Shown one piece after another: positions 12,078-23,530 of a stretch of DNA of 64,000 bases. Under the pieces are notes generated by a model, which was given only the letters and a program-made list of their open reading frames with translations, ran no database searches and had not been told where the DNA came from. The translations under genes were made by a program, and so were the position numbers. The stretch spans positions 17,174,001 through 17,238,000 of the forward strand of contig QCXZ01000137.1 of assembly GCA_025024175.1 (NCBI GenBank), written 5' to 3'. How positions within the stretch are numbered: position 1 is the first letter of the stretch; each line of letters starts with the position of its first letter. Source of the stretch: Rhyzopertha dominica (lineage: Eukaryota; Arthropoda; Insecta; Coleoptera; Bostrichidae).

Positions 12078-12784
12078 AATAAATGTATAGTGGATTTAAC
12101 TTGGTGAAGTTATTTTAAGAATTAATTCAAGATTCAATCCACGTTGAGCATTATGCATCAGTTTTCAACGTTTATTGAAAATACCTAACTCGAGAGAAAA
12201 ACACCACTTTTTGAACTATTTTACAATGTAACGCGTAACGTCTCGTTCTCCTCTCCTGTGCATAGCATTTTCCGCAACCTAAAATTACTTCGATATGTAA
12301 AATATGATTATTTATATCAATTTTCAAAATTTAACTCACAACTCACAAATTAGACATTGTCAATAATTACTTAGACTTTTATTGGTTTAAAATGCATGTC
12401 TATGCTGTGCTATCTACACCGCAACCAACTGCAGATAGATCTATTTCGCTATCATTATAGCTCATCAGTTCCTTTAGGAAGTAGATCCCATGATGGCAGC
12501 TGGGTGGCTTTGTCGTCATGTCAGTCTAATGCTGATAGATGGCATTGCCATCTAATTTCTTACATTTATTGTTTTTTTTTTCTTAATAATCAATTACAAA
12601 TCTTGTAAATTGAACATAAATTTCAATGCATTTTGAAAGTTGCTTTTGTTTATAACTAAGAGTAATTGTATTTAAAATGACAAACTTTTAGTCAATATCT
12701 GCTTTTTTTACTATGACTTATGTAACACCTGCCGCAAAAACAAGTATTTTTAAGTTGTACTAAAGATAAAGTGCATTAGAAAGT

Positions 12785-13085
12785 GAAGGTGTTTACAAAA
12801 TTACTTGTTCTTGCGGTAATTGTTACATAGGTCAGACTAAAAGAAAGGTAGGTGCGCGTTTGAAAGAACACATACGTGCTACTAGACTGCAATAGATAGA
12901 TAAATTTTCCGTAGCTGAACACTCATATATCAAAAATTTTACATAGAGGAAATATTACAAACGTCTAATAAAAGAAGCTATAGATATTTCTAGAAATGCT
13001 AATAACTTTAATAGGTCTTTTAGAAGGCTATTTTGTAGTTGTCTTTTAGGAAGTAGTTCGTGTATATCTAGTAGGTAGTTCCTTT
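12785..13085 (+). pseudogene. Penelope-like element relic: GIY-YIG endonuclease
   Basis: Translation reads VYKITCSCGNCYIGQTKRKV followed by GARLKEHIRATRLQ, then a stop and SVAEHSYI and RLIKEAIDISRNANN. This is the GIY-YIG endonuclease (here CYIG) and the tail typical of Penelope-like elements. The RT part is absent. It shares family-specific sequence with the minus-strand relic at 17.9-18.65 kb, including the post-coding TAGTAGGTAGTTCCTTT. In-frame stops show it is inactive. Confidence 0.7.
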
Positions 13086-13576
13086 CATGCTAGCGCCGTT
13101 TAGAAATAATACAATGTTACTTTGAACACCAAACATTGTTAATGAAATATCACAAAAACAAATGACTGTAGGGTGTTGGAGTTTCAATGCTTTTTGTTTA
13201 ATTCGATGCCTTTAGTCGAATACACCATAAAGACGGGGCCGTTTTATTTAAGATAACAGACTTGCAGTAAATTTCTCGGTCAGTTGATGTTCAATTGTTT
13301 TTAAGTACCGCAAAATTCATCTCAAAAATTCATAAAACTTTCCCATTTAAACGACGTCAGATAAAAAAGTTCGCTATTGTAGAATGTTACCGTGTTACCT
13401 TGCGTATTAAATAATTAAAACCGATAGCTTACTAATTACTTCGAAAAAGTATACTGTACGCAAGTAGGTTTACTGTAAGGAGTAGACCGTAGAGTAACTA
13501 ATGTATTTCCTAATAACATGAAGAATATTCAACTTAAACCAACAAAAGAAGAATTACCACGCCCGGAAACTCATAC

Positions 13577-13993
13577 CTGTGGTATCGCCTTCTAACACGT
13601 AGAAATCCACGTCACCAAGCGGCTGTCCGCGGCCCCCATCACTCACGTGGACCACGTCCACGAAATCCGCTTCCGGACGTCGGAACGTCCCCACATCAAC
13701 GTGCGGATCCAGCAGGGTGATCCTGTTCACCCTCCTTCCGCTCGTTTCGGAGATCCTGCGGCTAGCAACGTTTAAGTCTTCGGCGGCTACGTCCGTCCCC
13801 ACCAGATGAAAATCCATGTACTTCTCTCCAGTTTTATTTAATAACGTGCCGATGAAATCCCCCAGGGCCGCGCCGGCCTTTTTCGATTGTTCTTGGACTG
13901 AGGCATCCGATTTCAAAGCGGCCGGATCCGTTAAGAACAAGTTGTAGTTGTCCTTGTCAAGGTAGGCGTTGGATAGGGAATCGAAACAGGGTG
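13577..13993 (-). CDS. Lipase/yolk-protein-like secreted protein, exon 3 (core of the fold)
   Basis: This exon codes residues 67-205 and ends at a GT donor (GTATGAG) at 13576-13575, after one base of the next codon. It starts after TTTCTAG at 13995-13994, and the phase matches exon 2. Recognisable lipase-fold elements are an N-AYLDKDNYNLFLTD strand (75-89), the nucleophile elbow region HLVG-T-D-V-A (129-136), RRVNRITLLDPH (153-164) and ADFVDVVHVSDGG (175-187). In active lipases the elbow is G-x-S-x-G; here the serine position is Asp134, while the acid of L-DP (Asp162) remains. Loss of the serine, as in dipteran yolk proteins, points to a non-enzymatic binding or storage role. That role is inferred. 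The C-terminal part (catalytic His region) is not located. Confidence 0.8.
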
Positions 13994-15504
13994 CTAGAAA
14001 GAAAGCGGGACTGACAACAGGGGAGGTGCTTTTACACTTAAATTAATTTTGAGTTAATTACTTAAAAGCTTTCCTTAAAAACGATTTTCGAATCGTGAAA
14101 AAGAATTTATGTAACAATAGTGGTATCACACGTTTGGTTATAAATTTGAATGTAATTATGTTTTAATTTTGTTATGAAAGCCTTAATTTTTGATAGCACT
14201 ATTCTTAAGCCAGAGACAAAGTTTGGTGGGGAGAATGTCCTTCGGTTAATCCAGCCTAATATTTCAATAGTCACATTTTCTGCTGAGGAGGCAGCTTAGC
14301 TGACGAAATACGTGTTCAGTTTTTCTAAGTTATAGTTCATCATTTAGATCTTAATCAAACCACTTTCTGCTCGCACTTTAATTAAGCACCTATACCTACT
14401 ACTTATACAAAATTTACTTGAAACCTTCCTACAAAAATTATAAAATTGCTAACTCGGGACTTTTGACAGACCATAATAGTGAACCGTTTCTTCCAATCCA
14501 CTAATTTCCAAATTTAACGTTTAACAAGTTAGAAACAAAGCGAGAATACCGTGTAGGACACCGGTCCTGCTGAAATAAAAACATCAAGTTATCCCGTATT
14601 AACCAACCACACACAATACATTTACTTTGACAAACTGTTGCCCACTTTTAAACTTCTGAAATGTGGATTAACATCTTACATACTGTGAGGCAACTCTTCC
14701 GTCGGTAGAAAACGTTGCCTCGTCAGAAAACATTATTCTGCGACAAAATTTTGGTGTCTCATTATTTGATCTCCCATCCACAAACATCAACCTATTAGTT
14801 TTAACATCACCTCCTTCTTCCAATGTAAGTTAAAGTATGATTAAATTTCAGTTTATTTCTCTTATATTTGAAAATTCTTTAAGTGTGGGACTTAATGTGT
14901 AGTTAGTGATGCCTGCTTATTTAGTGAGACTTTTGATTGATCATGCACAGATTCCAACACCAAAAGGATAGGAGCGTATTCTTCATCGTACGGTTTCTTC
15001 TGTTTTTTTTTAACAGCTCCAGATGCAAAATGTTTTTTCAGTTAATAGCTATTATCAAAGAAAACTGAATATTCGGAAATTTCTCGTTGAATTTTTCAAT
15101 TACGGAACTATAACTTTACTCACCAAAACCATGACACTGAATTAAATAAATTAACTGCTACAGAGTCAATTACAGACTTGCTGATTTCCGAACTAGAAAA
15201 ATGTTTTTCTTTTGCAGTTTTGACGTAAAGTCAAAGATAAAATTTGCCCTGTTGTAACCTCATTTCATGGAGTAGGTAAGTCTCCAATCAGAAATGAACT
15301 ATCACTGTAACTGTCTCGAATAAAATTCAAGTTTAACCACAGATATATCTTAAATTAGGTATTCAGTTATTAGTTTCCGGCAATCGTGGTTTATAAACTA
15401 CTAAAATCTGTAAAAGAATTGTATAACTACTTTAGTACCAAATAGAANAATNTAGCAGCAATAACGTGTNATTATTTCGGAGATATACCCACAACCATAC
15501 TCAC
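13994..15504. other. Intron of the lipase-like gene
   Basis: Intron between exons 2 and 3 of the minus-strand gene (donor CGTGAGT, acceptor CTTTCTAG). It is AT-rich, with no recognisable nested gene or transposon coding sequence. Confidence 0.6.
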
Positions 15505-15666
15505 GCTTATCACTTCCTACTGCTTCACAACATGTACCGGCAATTATTATAATTCTTTTTAGAGGATTGATGTCGGCTTTTTGAATATCCTCGGAAGTCA
15601 CCCATCTTCCTTTGCGGTCGTATGATGTTAACTTTCTAAATCGTACGTCGTTGTCGGTAAGAGATC
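15505..15666 (-). CDS. Lipase/yolk-protein-like secreted protein, exon 2
   Basis: This exon codes residues 14-66 of the minus-strand gene, 162 bp between CAAATTTTAG (acceptor, 15668-15667) and a GTGAGT donor (15504-15499). The phase fits both neighbours. The peptide ends with NPLKRIIIIAGTCCEAVGS, which occupies the place of the first beta strand and H-G-W oxyanion loop of pancreatic-type lipases; the HG pair reads AG here, another sign of lost catalysis. Single N bases at 15448, 15452 and 15470 fall in the following intron, not in the exon. Confidence 0.75.
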
Positions 15667-15719
15667 CTAAAATTTGAGGGGAATATTAATTTGAAATTAT
15701 TACGATATCCGAAGCTTAC

Positions 15720-15756
15720 CGCACGCACAAAATAGCATAAAAAGCAAAACAATCAT
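15720..15756 (-). CDS. Lipase/yolk-protein-like secreted protein, exon 1 (signal peptide)
   Basis: The start codon at 15756-15754 is in an AAAATG context that suits insects. It opens a 37-bp exon coding MIVLLFMLFCACG, a short hydrophobic signal peptide, ending at a GTAAGC donor (15719 on). The split Gly codon joins exon 2 in frame. The product would be secreted. The gene is transcribed away from the macroglobulin-like exons. It is either a divergent neighbour or lies in an early intron of that gene, because the latter's first exons are not found. Confidence 0.75.
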
Positions 15757-16426
15757 TTTACAGGTGCAAACGATAAACGTATTGTAACAAAACCAATGTT
15801 AAACTAACATGTCTAATCCTAAATGCAGGTTTCAAGCAATTTATTCATCGCCAAGGTAATCTTGTAAAGCAAAAGTAAACAATAATCAAACAAACAGATT
15901 ACGCAATTTTCTTGGGATTTCCTTGTCAGCAATAGATTCGCGTTTACCTGGTAAATTTGGCATTATTAGTGAAAAACAATGTCTACTACACAGCGTTTGT
16001 ATTAAATAATACTAAACATACCAATATATCGCTACTTATTTATAATTTAAAGACTAATATAGTACAAGTGAGCATGAACAATATCCAATCTTCATTTTCT
16101 CTGAAATAAACGAAATCAGTAGACAACTAAACAATAATAGAAAATAGAACTACAGATTCTTATATTCAAAGTTATTGTACACATATTTTTTTTCTATTCT
16201 GTTTGAGTAAGGTATTACGTGGATACCTTTATTAGTAGCTAAAAGCATTTTTATCTTGCAATATCTTTCACATATAGAAAAAAATGTTTATTATGCAGCC
16301 GAAATAAACGTTGTGGTTGTCATTGTAAACTAGGCATACACTGACGAATTGTGCAGTGAGATACTACCAAAGGAATGCAAGTAAAACCACTTAGTACTGA
16401 ATATAAACTGAATATGCTTCATGCTA

Positions 16427-16495
<69 letters not shown>

Positions 16496-17294
16496 TTATT
16501 TTTGTTGTTTCATTAAAGTTAACACAACTAAAATATGACTCTAAACAACAAAAGGTACACTGTTCAGATACTGAAACCAGTAAGTAACAGCTCTCATGTT
16601 CCACAGTGCCCACTCCTAAACTAAAACTACTATCCTAAAATTACACATCCCCTAGAAAAAGGAATTAACAGAAAAAGAAATGCAGATGTAACATGAACAG
16701 TAATAGATAGACAGTGAGAACATGCAAGAAACACCGAGAGGAGAGAAAGGAAAGGAAGAGGAAGAAAAAGTGAAAAGAGACAGAAAGAGCCAAGATGTTA
16801 AAATTATGCAATGTATACCATCAATCCAGAATGACATGATGCTAATATCAGCAACAAATGTCACTGTGATCGAAGCAATTGTTGTTTAAGCTGTAATTTA
16901 AATAAACAATAAGCAACGGATTGCCAAGCAAACTCTTGCGGGATAAGAAGCGGACATCACAAATCGACAGTCCAACTCATTAAACCAAGCTGATATTGTG
17001 TGCCAATTAATATCACTAACCAGATAAAATCATTGTTTACTATTAGCGGCATAGTAATATATTATTGTAAATATTGAAATTAAATTAATACGATGAAGGT
17101 GTACGTAGTTAATTATGTTACCTATTATTTTATTTATTTTATGCACACCCTATATGAATAAAACGTTTAGCCATCTTCATCCCAATCCAACATTTCCTCA
17201 TCTAATCCAGTTTCCAATTTAAGCTAACGTCACCACACCATCGTTTACACATGTCTCGTACGATCGTCCCAATTCACGATTGCATTCTTTTCAG
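15757..17294. other. Region between the lipase-like start and the first macroglobulin exon
   Basis: No exon recognised. It contains the (AAT)n tract at 16430-16494. The adjoining 16495-17060 could be the 3' untranslated tail of a minus-strand non-LTR element, since such elements often end in a TTA-type microsatellite; this is unproven. Confidence 0.3.
16430..16494. repeat. (AAT)n microsatellite
   Basis: An uninterrupted AAT/ATA trinucleotide tract of about 64 bp. Seen from the minus strand it is a TTA tail following AATAAA-rich sequence, as expected for the 3' end of an I/CR1-like retroposon, but no coding relic supports that. Confidence 0.85.
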
Positions 17295-17474
17295 GTCATG
17301 GCATTCTGCCGTTGGAGATACCTGCAGATGCCAGCGGCAGCTTTTCATTGCAGACAGTCGTCAACTGCACCGGGAGTTGTGCCCTGCAAAGCTCGTCCCA
17401 GATGAGGCTGGTCGGACCCGTCAGGGACGTCATAATACGTCCGGCGAAGCAGGCTTACCAACCAGGAGAGACAA
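17295..17474 (+). CDS. CPAMD8-like alpha-2-macroglobulin family protein, exon A (end of MG1, start of MG2)
   Basis: This is the first recognisable exon of the large + strand gene: acceptor CATTCTTTTCAG, donor GTGAGT, 180 bp, phase 1 in and 1 out. It encodes HGILPLEIPADASGSFSLQT, then a Cys-containing strand (NCTGSC) and LVGPVRDVIIRPAKQAYQPG. The last part is the classic MG1-MG2 junction of A2M/complement proteins (RPAK-x-Y-x-PGE). Such proteins are large secreted factors that trap proteases or mark targets through a thioester. Of the A2M family, the pattern fits CPAMD8 best by memory of the vertebrate protein. Signal-peptide and earlier MG1 exons were not found upstream; they may be small exons I missed or lie outside the window. 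Confidence 0.85.
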
Positions 17475-17889
17475 GTGAGTAACTAACCGGAATAATTATG
17501 ATGAAGTTCGTTTAGACAGTAATTCTAGAGGACACAGGTATGCCGAGCTGGCGGAAATTGGGTAGTTTAAAGCTCGACGTTCGTTCCTAATTCTCCGAAC
17601 TTACGGAACAGCGTTTGCATTTATCTGTAAATATTAGTGCTTGCATTCTTTGATTGTCTTGGGTGTTTTCAACTGTTGCGTAAGCNAATAAACTACCCGT
17701 TTATTGTCTCCAAACCACAGTATAAAATTTTCAAAAATAAAAAAGAATCGTGTCAGATTGCCAAATTTTTCAGTAACTACCACACATTTTCTCCACACGT
17801 TTAGATNAAGCCTGTAAATTTTGAAAGTACATAAACAGATCACCAAGGAAGCGAGACGTCATAGAAAAAACGTGCCAATCTGATTAAAT

Positions 17890-18655
17890 TTGAACCTAAT
17901 GATGAAAAAGGAACTACCTACCTACTAGATATAACGAACTGCTTGATAAAAGAGAACTACCAAATAGCGTTCCATATATAATCTTAGAATTCCTACAAAT
18001 TTCTATAGCTTCTTTTATTAGAGGTTTAAGATAATATTTTTCTCCATGTAAAATTTTTGTTTGTTCAAAGGCAATGATGTCTATAGTCAAATATGAGTGT
18101 TCAGCTACTGAAGATTTATCTATCTGTTGCAACCTAGTAGCACGTATGTGTTATTTCAAACGCGTACATACTTTTTTTTAGTTTGACCTATGTAACACTT
18201 GCTGCAAGAACAAGTGATTTTGTAAACACCTTCACTCTCTAAATACATTTTATCTTTAGTAGAACTTAAAATTTTATCGAAAATATTGTATTGTACAAAA
18301 GGCAAACTTAACTTTAATTTACCTTGTCCTGACTAAGAATTTACTTGATTTGGATGAGCACTTTTATTAAAAACTGACCAAATATTTTTATTGCTACAAC
18401 CATTTCTCACTAGCGCCGATTTAAGATGATATACTTCTTTTTAAAAAAGTTTTCGTCTGAGATTCTTGTGAGATGCGGCATGTAAATATCTGTCTGTGTG
18501 TGTTGGTTTTCTGTAAACCTTGTGTCCTAACTGTCCATTGTTTATTCCGTAAATTTGAACATCCAAGAAAGATAAACTACCATTGCTTTCTAATTCTATA
18601 GTAAATTTTATGTCAGGATTTTGACTGTTCAAACAATTTAGAAACCTACCTAACT
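17890..18655 (-). pseudogene. Penelope-like element relic: RT end and GIY-YIG endonuclease
   Basis: On the minus strand, 18632-18441 reads FTIELESNGSLSFLDVQIYG and GHKVYRKPTHTDRYLHAASH, the last conserved RT block of Penelope-like elements. About 18235-18170 gives VYKITCSC and CYIGQTK, the GIY-YIG signature. 18132-17914 continues with SSVAEHSYL and LIKEAIEICRNS. Stops and frameshifts interrupt it. It belongs to the same family as the + strand relic at 12.8 kb. Confidence 0.75.
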
Positions 18656-18899
18656 CTTCTATAACCTATATAGTCCACAATGTGTGGATAGGATAGGTAT
18701 GTATTTCAACAAAAAGAATCAGAAAAAAAAAAGAAGCAAAAGTAAAATTCAAAACAAGATAACATTTCTAGGTACAAAAAATAGCATGGACATAACTATA
18801 CATAAGTGGTATTCTATAAAAAATTAACTTCCAAAAAACTCACGGAACAAAATAACTAGTTAATAACATTCAAAATCATTGATGTCATCAGGGGTGAGG

Positions 18900-20590
18900 C
18901 CAACACATATTTTATGACACCATAAATGGCATCTAATACATTGTTGCATTACTAGTGCTCGTTTTCTGACAAGCTGAGCAAAACCAGGTCTCTTCAACGC
19001 CGGAAGACGGTGTCTTTTGATGTGTGAAATTCAAAGCCATGTCGCGGTACATTGGTTGGCTAATAATGATTGTACCTTTAATATATTCTTCCACGTTGTT
19101 GCAACTTTTGACGAACTGGTATTGGACGATGAAGAAACACTTAAACTGATGCATTGCTTCGATTTTAATAAAGTCAAAACGGCGGTGTTGAAAAGATCCC
19201 TTGTAAGCTCTTGGGCTTTGTAGTTTAGGGATTTTCGCCGAATCGTTGTCTCTTTTCTCTGATCAACAGGAGCTGGCAGCATTTGTTGAAATGACTGATG
19301 ATCATCGGTCGGGAGACCAATGTTGAGGGACATTCTTTGCTTTTTTCGATAAAATCGATAGTGGAATAACTTCGTCTTCCGAGGATGATAATGAAGCGTT
19401 ATCTTCTTGGATCTCTTCGGAAAACTAATTTTGCACCACATATTTATCGGGCATACGTTTGACTATTACAAGAGAAGGCGCAAAAGCTGAGTCGTCTGTA
19501 TTCAAATGATAGAGCCGCGTTGCTTATAATCTACCAATGATGTTCTAGGGAATCACGGATTTAGGCCAAACACGAGAAAAAATTATGTTAAATCTGGCTT
19601 TGTTCAGTCTCCTTTGATGGTATGCCAATATCGTGGAAATTCTTGTTCCCTGTGTGCTTCCAAAGAGCGAAATACAGCCTTGTCTAGAGGTTGCAGTTCA
19701 TTGGTAGTGTTGGACGGTAAGCAAAACAACGCACTTAAGTTCGAGAGATTGAGCAGTTTCTGCAATAGTTAGGTCCAAGTGGGTTTAAGCTCCATCGAAA
19801 ATGAGAAGTGTCACAGGTCNAGTGGCATTATATTGGGAGAATTGTTTTAAAAACTCACTAAAGAGGTCCATTGACATGGTTTCCTTTGGAGTCATTTTTA
19901 CCAAAGATTCATGAGTTAAATTATCTGTGAATTCCGGTATTAAACGTTTTCTTTTGAACGATATCATAGGTGGTATTCCACCTATAGTATTCTATGACCC
20001 ATTGCATTGCAACAAGTCACAATCGTTACATNATCGGCATGCTCAGGCGCGACCATATAGACTCGTTTCGTCGCCTTTTGAGCCATGACTTTTTGTTAAT
20101 AGTGAACCGTCAAGCGGCAGCCTTTCTTGTCCGTTATATATGTTTTGAGACTTTTATTTTCAAGGTTTCATAAGTTCCGTTAGCTTCGTGAAGTAATCGG
20201 ACACGATTGGCTTATTAAGTTTTGCGCACGAGCCTGGTTTATAGATTGCGCTCTTCGTATTGGCAAATCTCGATTCCTTTTAATGAAAAGATAAAACCAA
20301 TCTTTACCTGCAACTTCCTTCTCTCGAATAAAGTTGTGGAGGATATTGTTTCTTTCACAGTATCTGAACATTTGGTGACGAACCAATTTGGGAGTCAGGG
20401 GCAATCCAACCTCGCAATATCGTTTGATCCGCTGAACAAAATCTCTTTCCAGTTCCCGAGTCAAAATGCTCGGACGATGCAATCGCTTCACTTCACAATT
20501 CACTTCACCGCCAAGCTCTGCTTCAAATATCGGCGTAGCGTGCGCCTAAGAATAATAATAAATCTAAGGCAGGCAGGTCTTTAAGACTCT
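18900..20590 (-). pseudogene. pogo/Tigger-like transposase relic
   Basis: Minus-strand pieces in order: 20503-20180 is a CENP-B-type helix-turn-helix region (ERNNILHNFIREKEVAGKDW, then FYLFIKRN). 19967-19690 carries a DDE core piece (TPKETMSMDLFSEF and LLIFDGA, the second Asp motif), running on to TTNELQPLDKAVF in another frame. 19441-19031 is the basic C-terminal tail (KISFPKRSKK). At 19000-18940 a Cys-rich end (ETWFCSACQK) recalls the terminal zinc-finger-like part of insect Tigger proteins. Stops, frameshifts and Ns at 19820 and 20032 show it is dead or badly assembled. Confidence 0.7.
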
Positions 20591-20689
20591 CCATTTCTTA
20601 CAGCTGATATAGCATTCTCAGGTTGATCTTAAGACAACTGTTTCCTCAAATTTCGACAAATTTTACCCATTCCAGAACTATCCAGAAAC

Positions 20690-20975
20690 TATCGGGTTAT
20701 ATGGCCCAGAGACCATATAACCCGCCATTATACTGGGCCATTAAATATATCTCAATTAAATAAATATTCGTGTTCCAAGGGCAACAATCCTTTGTGATAT
20801 CCCTTCGTATTTAAGTACAAAGATTAATTATTAAGTGGTACCTACTTTGAATAAAGCGCTATGGCCCTTACGGTTTCGATCCGGAATAGAAGTTCCTTGC
20901 AAGAATCTGTGATAATAGTAACGGCACCTGTAATGTGGACAAATGATCCCGCGGGCCATATTACCCGCTAGGCCA
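20690..20975. mobile_element. Possible short TIR element (MITE)
   Basis: CGGGTTATATGGCCC near 20693 and its approximate inverse CGGGCCATATTACCCG near 20950 form inverted ends. A local hairpin (GGTTATATGG...CCATATAACC) lies inside the left end. No coding sequence and no clear target duplication were seen. Confidence 0.35.
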
Positions 20976-21239
20976 TATTTATCGCAAGTTTCGGAATAAG
21001 ACCTTATTCCGTAATCAGACGCGGTCTAACCCCAAAAAGACTAAGATCTCAATCTAATTCTGGCCGCGAAAGCCTACGTTCTTCCATTTACCGCAAGTTG
21101 GTTTGGCTAGGATATTCGTCTGGCAAAAGGAGGATATGTCCTCATTTTGCTGTATAGCGTCATCTGTCTTGGCATGTCCACTATCTGAAAAACGATTGCT
21201 ATTTTTTAACCTCATCTTGCGCTCCAACTTTTCGTCAGT

Positions 21240-22215
21240 CAGTAGTTAAAACTTTGCCACTTCTTGGCGGGGTACTGAGAAACTATTGCGTGATTGCAGC
21301 GGCCGATCGTGAACCGACTTTACCCGTACTTCTGCAACTGCTTGCTTTATAGCACCGCTGAGTACTGCTACCCTGTTTGGAAAAATAGTCATCATACAGG
21401 AAAAATTGACACTCAACTGAATACTGCAATGCGACTAATCACTGGAACAATTAAGTCAACTCAATTACCTTGTGTACAATCATAGAGTACAATCATAGAA
21501 ACGGTCACGATAGAAACATAAATAAAAAAAAGTTGTTTAAATATATCACGTTATAAATACACGAAATATCAATCACTTCTATTCACGTATCATTAGCAAG
21601 ACTAGAATCGACTTCAATTACTCGTATTCACGCATCATAAGCAAGACTAGACTCGACTACTCAACAAGACAACCCGTTAACACCTTGGCTTCCGATTCTT
21701 TCAAACATTGTTCCTCCGGAGATTCGCAGACAGTTAGCTTCGTATAAAGCTTGGCAAAAATACGAATCAGCTGATGAGTTTCTGATTTCCTGAGGTCTGC
21801 AAGAGCTACCTACAACTCGGCTAACTTCCAGAAAACCTCTGTGGACAGAAGATTTCCTTCGTGCTCGTTATACCATTGAAGATGGATGGTATTCTGCTTG
21901 GCAACTTAAGAAACATGATATATTTAATCAACAGCTTATAGGCGATCCTACAGAAAAGGTAGCAAGAACTGAGCTCCCGAGAAAATCTTGGGTCACTCTA
22001 AATCGCCTTCGCAGCGGTCATGGGAAATGCAACTATTTTCTTAATAAATGGGATCCATCTATCAACCCTTCTTGTGAATGTGCAGACCCCTCCAAACAAT
22101 TGAACATATGGTAAACAGATGCCCGCATACAACATGGCCTGGTGGTTTTGAGTCTATCCATCGTGTTGATGAAGGTGTTGAAGATTGGCTTAAGACAATC
22201 GAGATCTGATCGGAG
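21240..22215 (+). pseudogene. Jockey-like non-LTR retrotransposon 3' relic
   Basis: The stretch 21296-21485 reads LLYSTAEYCYPVW and IDTQLNTAMRLITGTIKST, the region after the RT palm in jockey-clade elements. From 21690 to 22200 it continues, with breaks, through PLWTEDFLRARYTIEDGW, SWVTLNRLRSGHGKCNYF, NKWDPSINPSCECADPS and IEHMVNRCPH. This is the Cys-rich end of the same ORF (a CCHC-like C-x-C...H...C tail). Upstream RT and endonuclease are lost. The tail at 36.6-37.1 kb is a related copy. Confidence 0.75.
21578..21665. repeat. Short tandem duplication inside the non-LTR relic
   Basis: Two adjacent copies of a unit of about 46 bp containing TATTCACG.ATCAT.AGCAAGAC interrupt the retroelement coding relic. 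They differ at a few positions. Confidence 0.7.
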
Positions 22216-22237
22216 TTTTTCTGCGGTTTTCTTCAAT

Positions 22238-22291
22238 ACTCTATCCAGAATAAATACATACATGTATGTATCTATTCTGGATAGAGAGCAA
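22238..22291. repeat. Near-perfect 50-bp palindrome
   Basis: CTCTATCCAGAATA is followed by ATACATACATGTATGTAT and then the inverse TATTCTGGATAGAG. The arms are about 22-24 bp, essentially without a loop, with one or two mismatches. It sits directly after the non-LTR relic. Confidence 0.85.
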
Positions 22292-22549
22292 ATGCGAGAT
22301 CTCTTAACGTTGAATAAAAAGATTTTTATTTCATCGCTTTTATAAAAGTCGACCGTAGTCGCATGACATTAAGAGAACTGTGTAATGTATTAATGATTTT
22401 CATAAGAATATATATATATACCCGAACCAAAGATGGTGACAGTTTTATTTTTATTATTATGTTCGCGTTAAACTAGTAAATAAGTAGCGTCTGAAAAATC
22501 CTCCTTTTTAATACAGCATATCCTCCTCTTTATTTGTAACAGATGGTAA

Positions 22550-22980
22550 CCCTATGTTTGGCGGCGTAGACGTCAGAACCCAGCGTCACTCCCAGATTTT
22601 CAGCCGCCCGGTAAACTCGAACATTAATTGAAAGGTGCTCTCTAGAAGCCAGGGTCGCAAGCTGTTCACCTTTCTCCCCCCTCCCCATCGCTCGACGTCG
22701 TTAAGAACGCCATTTGTTATGCTAATCCTGTCCGCCCGTTTTTTATCCTAAAAATCTCAATTTCCAGAGCGGAACCTCGCCGACCTGGGAAACTTTAAAC
22801 AATTTGGGATGACGCCGCAGAGTTTATAAAACACGGCAACGGAGTTTTCAGATGGCGATTAAGGGAGATTTGTAACGGACCTTTCAGCCAGGAAACTGTA
22901 AATAAGGAGTCGGCTCGGGGATTTCCAGTTTTATTACTCTAATGGACTGGCGCTCAGATCGCGGGCTTCTTTTGTTTTTA
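22550..22980. other. GC-richer unique block inside intron A-B
   Basis: About 430 bp with clearly higher GC than the surrounding intron, no repeats and no sensible exon. This is the kind of island expected for an intronic enhancer or conserved non-coding element. Function is inferred from composition only. Confidence 0.3.
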
Positions 22981-23345
22981 AGTGGGTCGAACGGAAAAGT
23001 GGACAAAGTTTTATCGTGGAAATCTAATAAGCCGTTTTATGGCGCCTGTAAAAGCAGATTTCGCTAGGGACGGTTGTTCTTTATTTAATTAATTGAAATT
23101 TATGGTTCACGATAATCTACTTTTGAAGACGTAAGGAAATGGCATGCCTAGTCATGTATTACAGATTTTTACTAGCGAGGCATCTATCTAACTGGTACTC
23201 AACGTGAACGGAATAGCGATTAATTTTAATTTTCTAAACCCATAATGTGTGGTAGTTTGATACACAAATAAGTTTCATGTGAATGCGTGTATCTTAGATT
23301 TTTATTTTACTGAGGCTTTTTTCGATGGCCTTTGCCGTGGATACA

Positions 23346-23530
23346 AACGCTCATTGGGCAATCGGCATTGTAGGTCTTCATATTTACCGACAATACCAAC
23401 CTACGTCGTAGTTCGTAATTCCATCGCTAGGTAACGCTTAAGCAATTTTCACCTAACGACAGGGCAATCGGCAATTTAGGTGTCTATACTTACAGACCAT
23501 ACCAACCTGCGTAGTAGTTAGTAATAGCGT
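23346..23530. repeat. Tandem duplication, period about 113 bp
   Basis: The segment starting GGGCAATCGGCA at about 23356 recurs starting about 23461 with diverged copies of TAGGT, TTACCGACAATACCAACC and GTAGTT. Two copies only. Confidence 0.7.

Noticed and set aside
18880..18900. CTGATGA on the minus strand at 18.89 kb
   Set aside because: No GAAA or pairing stems nearby.
21765..21800. CTGATGA near 21770 as another hammerhead
   Set aside because: No GAAA box with a stem II hairpin follows; it lies in the retroelement coding relic.
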